From: Cupriavidus sp.
GTDB lineage: Bacteria > Pseudomonadota > Gammaproteobacteria > Burkholderiales > Burkholderiaceae
Direction of reading: 5' to 3'
NCBI GenBank assembly: GCA_031181345.1
Contig: JAPSLC010000006.1
Span: 62,001-126,000, forward strand
Length of the DNA: 64,000 bases
Each line of letters starts with the position of its first letter. The first letter of the stretch is position 1. The notes under the pieces were generated by a model. That model ran no database searches, was not told where the DNA came from, and saw nothing but the letters and a program-made list of their open reading frames with translations. The translations under genes were made by a program, and so were the position numbers. This document shows positions 9,580-18,267 of this stretch, one piece after another.

Positions 9580-12213
9580 ATGATGCGCGAACGTTTGCGC
9601 GGCACGCTGGCCGACTGGCGCGCACGGCTGCGCCGGCCGACCGGCCGCCAGATCGCCTGGGGCGCGGCCGCGGTGCCCGTCCTGTTTCTCGCCTATACGC
9701 TGGCGCTGGTGCCGTTCACGCCCGGCATCAGCGATATCCGCAAGGCCAAGTCCGAGCGGCCGGCCCAGGTGCTGTCGGCCGACGGCAAGCTGCTGGCCGA
9801 GTTCAAGCGCGCCAACCGCGACTGGGTGCCGCTGGACAAGATCTCGCCCAACGTGGTGGCGGCATTGATTTCCACCGAGGACCACCGCTTCTACCAGCAT
9901 TTCGGCCTGGATTGGCGGCGCACCGCGGCGGCGGCCTGGTACACGCTGTCCGGCGACCGGCAGGGCGGGTCCACGCTGACCCAGCAGCTGGCGCGCAATC
10001 TGTATCCGGAGGAGATCGGCCGCGCCGCCAGCGTGACGCGCAAGATCAAGGAAGCGATTACCGCGCTGAAGATCGAGGCGCTGTATTCGAAGGACGAGAT
10101 TCTCGAGACCTATCTGAATACGGTGCCGTTCCTGTACAACGCCACCGGCATCGAGATGGCGGCGCGGACGTACTTCGACAAGCCGGCCGATCGGCTCGAC
10201 GTGCTCGAGAGCGCCACGCTGGTCGGCATGCTCAAGGGCACCAGTTACTACAACCCCGTGCTCAATCCCGAGCGCGCGGTCGAGCGCCGCAATATCGTGC
10301 TGGCGCAGATGGTCAAGCGCGGCAAGCTCAAGCCGGCCCAATTCGACGCGCTGAAGAAGCGCCCGCTGCGCATCGACTTCGAACGGCAGTCGCCGGAGGA
10401 GGGGCCGGCCCCGCATTTCGCCCAGCAGCTGCGCAAGTGGCTGATCGAGTGGGCTGACCGCAACGACTACAACATCTACACCGACGGCCTGGTGATCCAT
10501 ACCACCATCGATTCTCGGCTGCAGGCGATGGCCAACCAGGCGGTGGCGCGCCAGGGTGCGCGGCTGCAGGGCATCGCCAATGCCGCGTGGTCCCCGCGCG
10601 GCGGCTGGAGCGCGAATCGCGCGCTGGTCGAGGCCTTCATGCGCGAAACCGCCCAGTACCGGGCGGCGCGCGAGGCGGGACTCAGCGATGCGGACGCGCT
10701 GGTGCAATTGCGCAAGGACGGCGACGCGATGCAGAAGCTGCATGAGCAGAAGACGCGCATCCAGGCGGGCTTTCTCGCGCTCGATCCGCGCAACGGCGAG
10801 ATCCGCGCGTGGGTCGGCAGCCGCGACTTCGCCGACGACGCGTTCGATCACGTGCAACAGGCGCGCCGCCAGCCAGGCTCGACCTTCAAGCCCTTCGTCT
10901 ACGGCGCGGCCTTTGCGCAGGGTATTGGTCCGGACACGACGTTGCGCGACGAGGCGGTCGAGATCCGGCTGGCCGGCGGCGAAGTCTGGCGCCCGAGCGA
11001 CGGCGGCCCGCCCAGCGGGCGCGATCTGACGCTGCGCGACGGCCTCGTCTATTCGAAGAACACCATCACCGCGCAGCTGATGCAGCAGGTGGGCCCCGTG
11101 CGCGTGGCCAATCTGGCGCGGGCGATGGGCGTGCGGCAGAGCCGGCTCGATACGGTGCCCTCGCTGGCGCTGGGCACCAGCCCGGTGACGCTGAAGGAAA
11201 TGGTCGCGGCCTACGGCACCATCGCCAACGGCGGCGCCTATCTGCAGCCGACCATGGTGACCCGCATCGAGGACCGCGACGGCCATGTGCTGGAGTCATT
11301 CCGGCCGGCGTCGCCCGAGCGCGTATTGCCGCCGGCGGTCGCCTATACGCTGCTGGACGTGATGCGCGATGTGGTCAGCCGCGGCACCGGCGCGAGTATC
11401 CGCAGCCGCTACGGCATCCATGCCGACGTCGCGGGCAAGACCGGCACCACGCAGGACAACGCCGATGGCTGGTTCATCCTGATGCATCCGCAGCTGGTGG
11501 CCGGCGCCTGGGTCGGCTTCAACGACGCGCGCGTGACGCTGCGCAGCGACTATTGGGGCCAGGGCGCCCACAGCGCGCTGCCGATCGTCGGCGACGTCTT
11601 CCGCCGCGCCTTGCAGACCCGCGCCATCGACCAGCGCGTGCGCTTCGAGAACCAGCAGCAGCCCGGCATGCTGGACCCGTGGCTGAAGTCGGTCGAAGGC
11701 TGGTGGGCGCGCACCTTCGGCCCGGCGTCGGAGCCGGAAGCGGCGGCCGAGGTCCACGTTGCGCCGGTGCCGGCTGCGCGGCAGGAGCAGCCGGTCGACA
11801 ACGGCATGGCTTCCGAGCCCGAGGTGCTCGACGAGGCCGAGCCGCTCCCGATGCCGGCCGATCCGCAGGCCTCGGCGCCGTTCGGGGAGCCGGTGCCGGC
11901 GCCAGGGCAGGGAGCTTCGGCGGTCGAGCCGGGCGGCACGGCAGTTGGCCCGGGCAACGGAACCATCTCCGCACCGAGCCCCGGCGCATATCAGGGCCCG
12001 ACCGCCGGCGCGGGCGTCGGCGGCACGGCTCCGGCACCGGCTCCCGTTCCGGTTCCGGTTCCGCCGCCTGCGGTGCCGGGAAATGGGGCGGTGCAGGGGC
12101 CGGTGAATGGTACGGCGGGAGGACCTGCAGCGCCGCCAACTGCCCCGGCGGCGCCGCCTGCCGCGACAGTTCCGACCAGCCCGAGTGCCAGCGCGGCGGG
12201 GGCTTATCAATAA
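9580..12213 (+). CDS. Class A penicillin-binding protein (transglycosylase/transpeptidase)
   Basis: An 877-residue bifunctional cell-wall enzyme. After one transmembrane anchor (residues ~25-45) comes the GT51 transglycosylase with its catalytic glutamate in ISTEDHRFYQHFG (~residue 95) and GGSTLTQQLARNL. The transpeptidase has the serine motif STFK (~433), SKN (~490) and KTGT (~619). It polymerises and cross-links peptidoglycan in the periplasm. From about residue 705 the protein ends in a Pro/Ala/Gly/Glu-rich tail of some 170 residues that is not a known domain. The ATG at 9580 is preferred; an upstream ATG at 9499 would add a short Arg-rich extension. A REP-like repeat pair follows the stop. 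Confidence 0.9.
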   Translation: MMRERLRGTLADWRARLRRPTGRQIAWGAAAVPVLFLAYTLALVPFTPGISDIRKAKSERPAQVLSADGKLLAEFKRANRDWVPLDKISPNVVAALISTEDHRFYQHFGLDWRRTAAAAWYTLSGDRQGGSTLTQQLARNLYPEEIGRAASVTRKIKEAITALKIEALYSKDEILETYLNTVPFLYNATGIEMAARTYFDKPADRLDVLESATLVGMLKGTSYYNPVLNPERAVERRNIVLAQMVKRGKLKPAQFDALKKRPLRIDFERQSPEEGPAPHFAQQLRKWLIEWADRNDYNIYTDGLVIHTTIDSRLQAMANQAVARQGARLQGIANAAWSPRGGWSANRALVEAFMRETAQYRAAREAGLSDADALVQLRKDGDAMQKLHEQKTRIQAGFLALDPRNGEIRAWVGSRDFADDAFDHVQQARRQPGSTFKPFVYGAAFAQGIGPDTTLRDEAVEIRLAGGEVWRPSDGGPPSGRDLTLRDGLVYSKNTITAQLMQQVGPVRVANLARAMGVRQSRLDTVPSLALGTSPVTLKEMVAAYGTIANGGAYLQPTMVTRIEDRDGHVLESFRPASPERVLPPAVAYTLLDVMRDVVSRGTGASIRSRYGIHADVAGKTGTTQDNADGWFILMHPQLVAGAWVGFNDARVTLRSDYWGQGAHSALPIVGDVFRRALQTRAIDQRVRFENQQQPGMLDPWLKSVEGWWARTFGPASEPEAAAEVHVAPVPAARQEQPVDNGMASEPEVLDEAEPLPMPADPQASAPFGEPVPAPGQGASAVEPGGTAVGPGNGTISAPSPGAYQGPTAGAGVGGTAPAPAPVPVPVPPPAVPGNGAVQGPVNGTAGGPAAPPTAPAAPPAATVPTSPSASAAGAYQ

Positions 12214-12246
12214 GCCTTCGCAAACCAAACCACCCCCTCTCCCCGG

Positions 12247-12370
12247 CCCTCTCCCCCTGAAGGGGAGAGGGAGAACACCATCGGCATCCACAGTCCGCCG
12301 ACGCATATCGCCGGCAAGCTCGCGCCAGGTTTTCTCCCCTCTCCCGCCTGCGGGAGAGGGGCCGGGGGAG
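12247..12370. repeat. Two REP-like palindromes between the PBP and marC genes
   Basis: Copies of the palindrome seen at 5598-5856. The first (12247-12271) has arms CCCTCTCCCC / GGGGAGAGGG, the second (12336-12361) the full arms CCCCTCTCCCGC / GCGGGAGAGGGG with loop CT, followed by GGGGGAGAGGG. They occupy most of the 269-base gap downstream of the PBP gene. Confidence 0.85.
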
Positions 12371-12482
12371 AGGGAAAGCGGCGCTCGCCATATCACGACA
12401 TGATCCAACACGACCTCGCCGTCGCCCGCCGCAGTGCCCCATGCGCTATGCTTGCGCGATTTGGTGAGGATAGGCGCGCACA

Positions 12483-13154
12483 ATGGGCATCCTGAGCTTG
12501 AGCAATCTGGTAGCGGAGTTCCTGCTCGCGTTCTCCGCGCTGCTCAGTATCATCAACCCGTTCGGCATGGCCTTCGTGCTGTTCGACCGGACGCGCTTCC
12601 TGACCGTCGAGGAGCGCCGCAAGCTCAGCCGGCAGGTCGCGATCAATTCGCTGATCGTGCTGCTGGTGACCTTCTTCCTCGGTACCGCCATCCTCGGCTT
12701 CTTCGGCATCTCGCTGCAGGCGCTGCGCCTGGCCGGCGGCTTCGTGGTGGCGTTCAGCGGCTGGACCATGCTGAACGCGCCGACGCAGCCCGCCGAGAAG
12801 CGCATCGAATCGGTCTCGACCGGCGATGTCACGCAGATGGCGTTTTTCCCTCTGACGATCCCGTTGACCACCGGCCCCGGTTCGATCGCCACCGCGATCG
12901 CGCTGAACGCCAGCCGCAGCCGCGAATGGCGCGATGCGATCGAGTCGGCGGTGGTGTCGGTGACGGTCAGCGTGGCGGTCGCGATCGTCGTCTATGTGGT
13001 CTACAGCCGCGCGGAGCTGCTGGCCCGCGTGCTGGGTCCGGAAGGCACCAACGTCGTCACGCGGCTGTCGGCCTTCCTGCTGCTGTGCATCGGCGTGCAG
13101 ATCATGATGACCGGCATCAGCGAATACCTGACCTCGCTGCCGGGTCTGGGGTGA
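12483..13154 (+). CDS. MarC-family integral membrane protein
   Basis: A 223-residue protein with six predicted transmembrane helices. The opening FLLAFSALLSIINPFGMAFV and the later FPLTIPLTTGPGSIATAIA are the two repeat-defining segments of the MarC/UPF0056 family, whose INP and TTGP motifs are preserved. MarC proteins were once linked to multiple antibiotic resistance, but their transported substrate is not established; some relatives are described as amino-acid transporters. Start at ATG 12483. It is convergent with the chemotaxis receptor gene, whose stop is 50 bases away. Confidence 0.9.
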   Translation: MGILSLSNLVAEFLLAFSALLSIINPFGMAFVLFDRTRFLTVEERRKLSRQVAINSLIVLLVTFFLGTAILGFFGISLQALRLAGGFVVAFSGWTMLNAPTQPAEKRIESVSTGDVTQMAFFPLTIPLTTGPGSIATAIALNASRSREWRDAIESAVVSVTVSVAVAIVVYVVYSRAELLARVLGPEGTNVVTRLSAFLLLCIGVQIMMTGISEYLTSLPGLG

Positions 13155-13203
13155 ACGCCGACCAGCCCGGCCTGCGTCGCACCCTGCGTCAGTCCGCTAC
13201 CGA

Positions 13204-14703
13204 CTAGTCCAGCCTGAACTGCCCCACCGCGCCGGTCAGCCGCGCCAGTTGCTGCTGCTGGCGCGCGACCTCGTCGGCGGTCTGGTCGACATGGTCGGCA
13301 TTCTGGCGCGACGCCGCGTCGATGCCGGCGATATTCCCATCCACCTGGTCGATGCCGGCGCGCTGCCCGCCGGTGGCAAGCGCCATCTGGTCGACGATGG
13401 CGGCGAGCCGCGCGACGCTGGCCTCCAGCTCGCTCATCGTGCTGCCCGCGGTGCCGACCAGCTCGGAGCCGGCGCGCGCGCGGTCGACCGATTCGCCGAT
13501 CAGCGCGCGGATCTCCCTGGCCGCCGCGGCGCTGCGCTGCGCCAACGTGCGCACCTCGCCCGCCACCACCGCGAAGCCGCGGCCCTGCTCGCCCGCGCGC
13601 GCAGCTTCGACCGAGGCGTTCAGCGCGAGGATATTGGTCTGGAACGCGATGCCATCGATCACGCCGATGATGTCGGCGATCCGCTCGCTGGCCGCATGGA
13701 TCTCGCCCATGGTGCGGATGACCGAGCCGATCACCTCGCCGCCCTGCGCCGCCACCGCGCGCGACGTGCCCGCCAGCGTGTGGGCCGCCTGCGCGTGGTC
13801 GGCGTTCTCGTGGGCGCTGCGGCGCAGCTCGCTCATCGCGGCGACGATCTCCTCCAGCGCGCGCTGCTGGCTGTGCGTGCGTTCGGCCAGCACCGTATTG
13901 CGCTGCAGGATGTCGCCGGAGGCGGCCGCCGCTGCGGCGGCGCTGTCACGCACCTGCAGCAGCGTGCCGCGCACCGCGTCCAGCGTTGCCTGGAACGAAC
14001 GCGCCAGCGCGCTGGCCGGCCGCGCCTCGTCGGCGCGCGCCGGCGTCAGCGTCAGACGGCCGGAGTCCTGGCCGATGCGGGCGGCCAGCGCCGCAAGTTC
14101 GCCGGCGGAGCGAGCGTCGGCCTCCATCCGATAGGCCAGGGCCACCAGCACCGCGGTCTGCACCACCACAAAGGCCGCATGCAGCAGCACGATGCCCAGG
14201 CCCGGCTCGGTGAAGCAGATCACGCCCCAACCCCAGGTCTGGAAATAGTTGAAGCTCAGGTGGTGCACGGCGATCAGCGCGGCCGCCAGCAGGATCGGCC
14301 GGAAGTCGCGATAGGCCAGCAGTACCGACAGCAGCACGAACACCGCGAAGTGGTACTCGGCCTGCCCTCGCGCCTGGTGGATCAGCAGCCCGACCATCGC
14401 CATCGAGATTGCAGCGGTCGCCAGACGCGTGCCGAGCCGGCCCGGCAGTGCCGCGGCCCACAGCGTGGCCCCGACCGACAGCGGCAGGCCGACCGCCAGG
14501 CTCGGGCCGATGGTGCCGTAGCGCCAGCCGGCGAGCAGCGACGCGGCCCACAGCAGCCAGATCGTGCCGACCAGCAGGCGGTCGGCGCGCCGGTGGACCG
14601 CGCCCAGCAACGTGCCGGGGGCCTGCGCCTGCGGCAAGAATTCATCCGGTCGCGTGGCGGTGTGACCCGCTTCGGCGCGCAAAGCCAGCGTACTGCTGCC
14701 CAT
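13204..14703 (-). CDS. Methyl-accepting chemotaxis protein with membrane-embedded sensor
   Basis: A 499-residue receptor. The N-terminal half (~residues 35-205) contains about six hydrophobic helices with little periplasmic sequence, including [14 protein letters not shown], a motif typical of a receptor family in beta- and gammaproteobacteria. A HAMP-like linker follows, then the cytoplasmic signalling domain with the highly conserved hairpin ([38 protein letters not shown]). It would signal through CheW/CheA to the flagellar motor or a related pathway; no che gene is in the window. The ligand is unknown. It is a single-gene unit read toward marC. Confidence 0.9.
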   Translation of the reverse strand: MGSSTLALRAEAGHTATRPDEFLPQAQAPGTLLGAVHRRADRLLVGTIWLLWAASLLAGWRYGTIGPSLAVGLPLSVGATLWAAALPGRLGTRLATAAISMAMVGLLIHQARGQAEYHFAVFVLLSVLLAYRDFRPILLAAALIAVHHLSFNYFQTWGWGVICFTEPGLGIVLLHAAFVVVQTAVLVALAYRMEADARSAGELAALAARIGQDSGRLTLTPARADEARPASALARSFQATLDAVRGTLLQVRDSAAAAAAASGDILQRNTVLAERTHSQQRALEEIVAAMSELRRSAHENADHAQAAHTLAGTSRAVAAQGGEVIGSVIRTMGEIHAASERIADIIGVIDGIAFQTNILALNASVEAARAGEQGRGFAVVAGEVRTLAQRSAAAAREIRALIGESVDRARAGSELVGTAGSTMSELEASVARLAAIVDQMALATGGQRAGIDQVDGNIAGIDAASRQNADHVDQTADEVARQQQQLARLTGAVGQFRLD

Positions 14704-15066
14704 TCGATCCCCCCTGTCGTTGCAATTGGTTCGCTTTCGTTGTGCATGTTGTTATCGCGGCCGCACGACGGCATGCCGCCGCACCGACGATATCGGCGGC
14801 TTCGGGGCGGACCTTAGGCTAGACGCGATCATGGTTTACCCGTAAGAAGGACGCACGACGCGTCTCGCCGGTAAGGATTGCCAGCGCGGTTGTAAGGAGG
14901 GCGATTGGCGGGCCGTGGCCAGCCGGACCGTGGAACGCTGCGGAGCCGGCTTGACGGGGGAGGCACGCCATATGCCGGCGGCGGCATGAAAGTTGCGGCC
15001 ACACGGCGAGGTGCCACGCAACAGGCGTGGCGTTCTTGCCAACGTTTGCCAGACAGGAGAAAGCCC
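14704..15066. other. Divergent intergenic region between receptor and dehydrogenase genes
   Basis: No convincing gene is present in these 363 bases. The stretch must hold the promoters for both flanking genes. Three GTAAG motifs followed by purines occur at 14842, 14871 and 14892, and a Shine-Dalgarno-like CAGGAGAAAG lies just before the ATG at 15067. Small frames here look like composition artefacts. Confidence 0.5.
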
Positions 15067-15924
15067 ATGGCCACACCCGAGCAACTCCCGCCGCAGCACC
15101 AGGACCGGCAGCCCGGCCTGGAAAGCGAGATGCATCCGAAGCCGGACAGCGGCGCCGACGACTATGTCGGCAGCGGCCAGCTGACGGGCAAGGTCGCGCT
15201 GATCAGCGGGGGCGACAGCGGCATCGGCCGCGCCGTCGCGGTGGCCTTCGCGCGCGAGGGCGCCGATGTCGCGGTGGCCTACCTGAACGAGCACGAGGAT
15301 GCCAAGGAGACCGCGCGGCTGGTCGAGGAAGCGGGCCGCCGCTGCCTGCTGATGGACGGCGATCTCGGCGACAGCGCCCATGCCGCGCAGGTCGTCGAAC
15401 GGACCGTCAAGGAACTGGGCAAGCTCGACATCCTCGTCAACAACGCGGCAGAGCAGCACCCGAAGCAGGAGCCAGAGGAAATCGAGGAAGGGCAGGTCGA
15501 GGCGACCTTCCGCACCAATGTCTTCGCGATGTTCCACCTGACGCGCGCCGCGCTGCCGCACCTGCAACCGGGCTCGGCGATCGTCAATACCACCTCGGTC
15601 ACCGCCTATCGCGGCAGCGCGCACCTGCTCGACTACTCGTCGACCAAGGGCGCGATCGTCTCGTTCACGCGTTCGCTGGCGCTGCAGGTAGTCAAGCGCG
15701 GCATTCGCGTCAATGGCGTGGCGCCGGGGCCGATCTGGACGCCGCTGATTCCGTCGACGTTCCCGCCCGAGCAGGTCGAGAAGTTCGGCAAGGAGACGCC
15801 GATGGGGCGCCCCGGCCAGCCGTTCGAGGTGGCCGCCGGCTTCGTCTTCCTCGCCTCGCGCGCGGCCAGCTATATCACCGGGCAGGTGCTGCATATCAAC
15901 GGCGGCGAGGTGATCAACGGCTAG
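15067..15924 (+). CDS. Short-chain dehydrogenase/reductase, YghA/general-stress type
   Basis: A 285-residue SDR with the extended N-terminus typical of the YghA group. The cofactor motif is SGGDSGIGRAVA (~residue 45), the NNAAEQ strand follows near 125, and the catalytic Tyr-Lys pair is YSSTK near residue 195, with PGPIWTPLIP after it. Members reduce aldehydes/ketones with NAD(P)H in the cytoplasm and are often linked to general stress. The ATG at 15067 follows CAGGAGAAAGCCC and fits the family length (E. coli YghA has about 294 residues). It is followed after 178 bases by the histidine kinase gene in the same direction. Confidence 0.92.
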   Translation: MATPEQLPPQHQDRQPGLESEMHPKPDSGADDYVGSGQLTGKVALISGGDSGIGRAVAVAFAREGADVAVAYLNEHEDAKETARLVEEAGRRCLLMDGDLGDSAHAAQVVERTVKELGKLDILVNNAAEQHPKQEPEEIEEGQVEATFRTNVFAMFHLTRAALPHLQPGSAIVNTTSVTAYRGSAHLLDYSSTKGAIVSFTRSLALQVVKRGIRVNGVAPGPIWTPLIPSTFPPEQVEKFGKETPMGRPGQPFEVAAGFVFLASRAASYITGQVLHINGGEVING

Positions 15925-16102
15925 CGCAAAGGCAAGTTTCGTTGTGGCAAGGGATCGATGGGCCGGGCCCGCACTGGCCCATCGGGGTGGCGTTCGCGCT
16001 TGACGTTCGAGGCTCGGCGTCTAACCTGAATGCTTGCTGGGGTAAGCTGCGCATTCGTGCAGTGGCCGCCATCGCGGTTGCCCGGTCCAGCCCCTTGCCA
16101 CC

Positions 16103-18250
16103 ATGCCCCACAGCTACCTCGGCACGCGCCACTACTTCGCCACGCAGCGCCGCACGCTTGTCGCGCTGCTGTTCGGCGCCATCCTGTTCCCTGCGGCGGT
16201 GCTGGCCACCTGGGCGTGGCTGTCGCTGCGCGCGGACGTGGCCGAGGCCGAACTGCGCTCGGCACGGCTGGCGCGCGTGATCCAGGAACATGCCAGCAAG
16301 GTCTTCGAGGGCAATCACCAGATCAACAGCCGCATCCGCGATGCGACCGCGGGTTGGAGCAACGCGCAACTGCGCCAGCACGAGGACGACGTCCATACCC
16401 GCCTTGCCGACATCGTCGGCGGCCTGCCGCAGGCTTCGTCGCTGGCGGTCTACGACGAGCATGGCGAGCTGCTGGCCAGCAGCCGCTTTTATCCGGTGCC
16501 GCGCGTCTCGATCAGCGAGCGCGAGGATTTTCGCGCCATCGTCGGCGGGCTGCGGCCGTTCGACGTGACCGGCGTGATCAGCGACAAGGTGGTGCCCGAA
16601 CGCGTGATCAACGTCAGCATGCCGCGGCTCGGCCCCGACGCGAATGTCGCCGGGCTGGTGTCGGTGGCGTTGCGCCCGTCGTATTTCGCCGATTTCTACC
16701 GCGACGTGCTGAGCCAGGAGACCGGCGCCGAGGCCGCGCTGGTGCGCAGCGACGGCGTGGTGCTGGCCGCCTTCCCGGACAGCGTGCCCGACCCGGTGCC
16801 CGATGCGGTGCGGGAAGGGCTGCAGCGGGTATCGGAAGGGTCCGGCGACAGCGTCGCCCAGATGACGGGCCTGGGCGGCGACGACAGCATCGTTGCCCAC
16901 TGGTCGATCGGCAGCGGACTGCTGCACGCGGTCGTCGCCATTCCGATGCGCGTGATTCACGCGCAGTGGCGGCACCGTCTGTATATCGGCGCCACCGTCG
17001 CGGCGATTCCTGCCTTCGCGCTGTGGGCGCTGGCCTGGATGAGCCTGCGCCGGCTCAAGCGCGAAGAGCAGTCCTATCTGCGCTGGCAGGAGGAGGTCAC
17101 GCGCCGGCAGGAGGTCGAGGAACGCTATCGCCAGTCTCGCAAGCTCGAGGCGGTGGGGCATCTGATCACCTCGGTCGCGCACGACTTCCGCAATGTGCTG
17201 TCGGTGATCTCGTTCAACACCGATCTGATGATCACGCGTCCCGATGTCGCGCGCGAGAAGGCGCTGGCCGGCATCAAGCGCAGCGTGGCGAGCGGCGTCG
17301 CGCTGAGCAACCAGCTGATCGGCATGGCCCGCAAGCGCCAGCACCGCAAGGAGGTGTTGCTGCTGCCGCAGGAGGCCGAGGGCTGGACGCCGCTGATCCG
17401 TTCGACGCTAGGCCCGCGCGTGCAGCTGCGCTACGAGGTCGATCCGGCCTGCTGGCCGGTCTGCGCCGACCGGAACGAGCTTGAACTGGCGATGATGAAC
17501 CTGGCGTCGAACGCGCGCGATGCGATGCCCGGCGGCGGGCAGTTCGTGGTGACGGCATCGAACGTGACGCTCGACGGCAGCCGTCCGGGCGGCATGCGCG
17601 GCAACTACGTCTGCCTGTCGGCGCGCGACAACGGCAAGGGCATGCCGCCCGAGGTGGTGGAGCGGGTCTTCGAGCCGCTGTTCACCACCAAGACCGCGGG
17701 CCTGGGCAGCGGTTTGGGTTTGGCGCAGGTGCACGACTTCTGCCGCGAAGTCGATGGCGTGGCGGTGATCGAGTCCGAGCCCGCCAAGGGCACCACGGTG
17801 CGGCTCTATCTGCCGGCCTGGCAGCATGGCGACAGCCATGTGCGGACGGGTTGGGGGGGCGGCGCCAGCGCGGTGCTGATCGTCGCCGATCAGCCGCGCA
17901 CCGTGCAGAGCGCGGTGGAGTCACTGCAGGCAACCGGCCACCGCGTGACGCTGGTGCGCGACGAGGCCGAGGCGATGGCGGCGACGGACCGCTACGGCTT
18001 CGATCTGGTGATCGCGGATGCGCGCCTCGGTCCCGCGCTCGGTGGACTGGCGCTGCGCGATCGGCTGACCCGCGGCTTCCCGTTCCTGCCGGTCATCCTG
18101 ATGACCGATGACGCCGACATGATCGCGTTGGCATCGGTGTCCGGACTGCCGTTCCTGCTCAAGCCATGGAACGCGCAGACACTGGTCAAGGCCGGCATCC
18201 TGGCGCCGACGCGAGCGGTGGACGGACAGTCGAGTCCGTCGCGGCTGTAG
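16103..18250 (+). CDS. Hybrid sensor histidine kinase with C-terminal receiver domain
   Basis: A 715-residue membrane kinase. A first transmembrane helix (~residues 20-42) and a second (~295-312) enclose a periplasmic sensor of dCache type. The dimerisation domain has the phospho-acceptor in SVAHDFRNVLSVI (~residue 355). The ATPase domain shows the N box NLASNARDAM, G1 DNGKGM and G2 GLGSGLGLAQV. The receiver domain keeps the phospho-aspartate (IADARLG), the threonine (LMTDDAD) and the lysine (LLKPW), but the usual acidic pair after the first strand reads VADQ, so one acidic metal ligand appears lost. No cognate DNA-binding regulator is adjacent. The stop is only 17 bases from the convergent treY stop. 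Confidence 0.88.
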   Translation: MPHSYLGTRHYFATQRRTLVALLFGAILFPAAVLATWAWLSLRADVAEAELRSARLARVIQEHASKVFEGNHQINSRIRDATAGWSNAQLRQHEDDVHTRLADIVGGLPQASSLAVYDEHGELLASSRFYPVPRVSISEREDFRAIVGGLRPFDVTGVISDKVVPERVINVSMPRLGPDANVAGLVSVALRPSYFADFYRDVLSQETGAEAALVRSDGVVLAAFPDSVPDPVPDAVREGLQRVSEGSGDSVAQMTGLGGDDSIVAHWSIGSGLLHAVVAIPMRVIHAQWRHRLYIGATVAAIPAFALWALAWMSLRRLKREEQSYLRWQEEVTRRQEVEERYRQSRKLEAVGHLITSVAHDFRNVLSVISFNTDLMITRPDVAREKALAGIKRSVASGVALSNQLIGMARKRQHRKEVLLLPQEAEGWTPLIRSTLGPRVQLRYEVDPACWPVCADRNELELAMMNLASNARDAMPGGGQFVVTASNVTLDGSRPGGMRGNYVCLSARDNGKGMPPEVVERVFEPLFTTKTAGLGSGLGLAQVHDFCREVDGVAVIESEPAKGTTVRLYLPAWQHGDSHVRTGWGGGASAVLIVADQPRTVQSAVESLQATGHRVTLVRDEAEAMAATDRYGFDLVIADARLGPALGGLALRDRLTRGFPFLPVILMTDDADMIALASVSGLPFLLKPWNAQTLVKAGILAPTRAVDGQSSPSRL

Positions 18251-18267
18251 CCCTCAGCCGCTGCCGA

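Noticed and set aside
8399..9625. Longer version of the EamA transporter starting at 9625
   Set aside because: The additional 100 residues are Arg/Pro-rich, precede the first helix and would overlap the divergent PBP gene; the ATG at 9322 gives normal family length.
14829..15074. Small minus-strand frame of 81 codons upstream of the dehydrogenase gene
   Set aside because: No ribosome site, no similarity, and it overlaps the likely promoter and ribosome site of the dehydrogenase gene.
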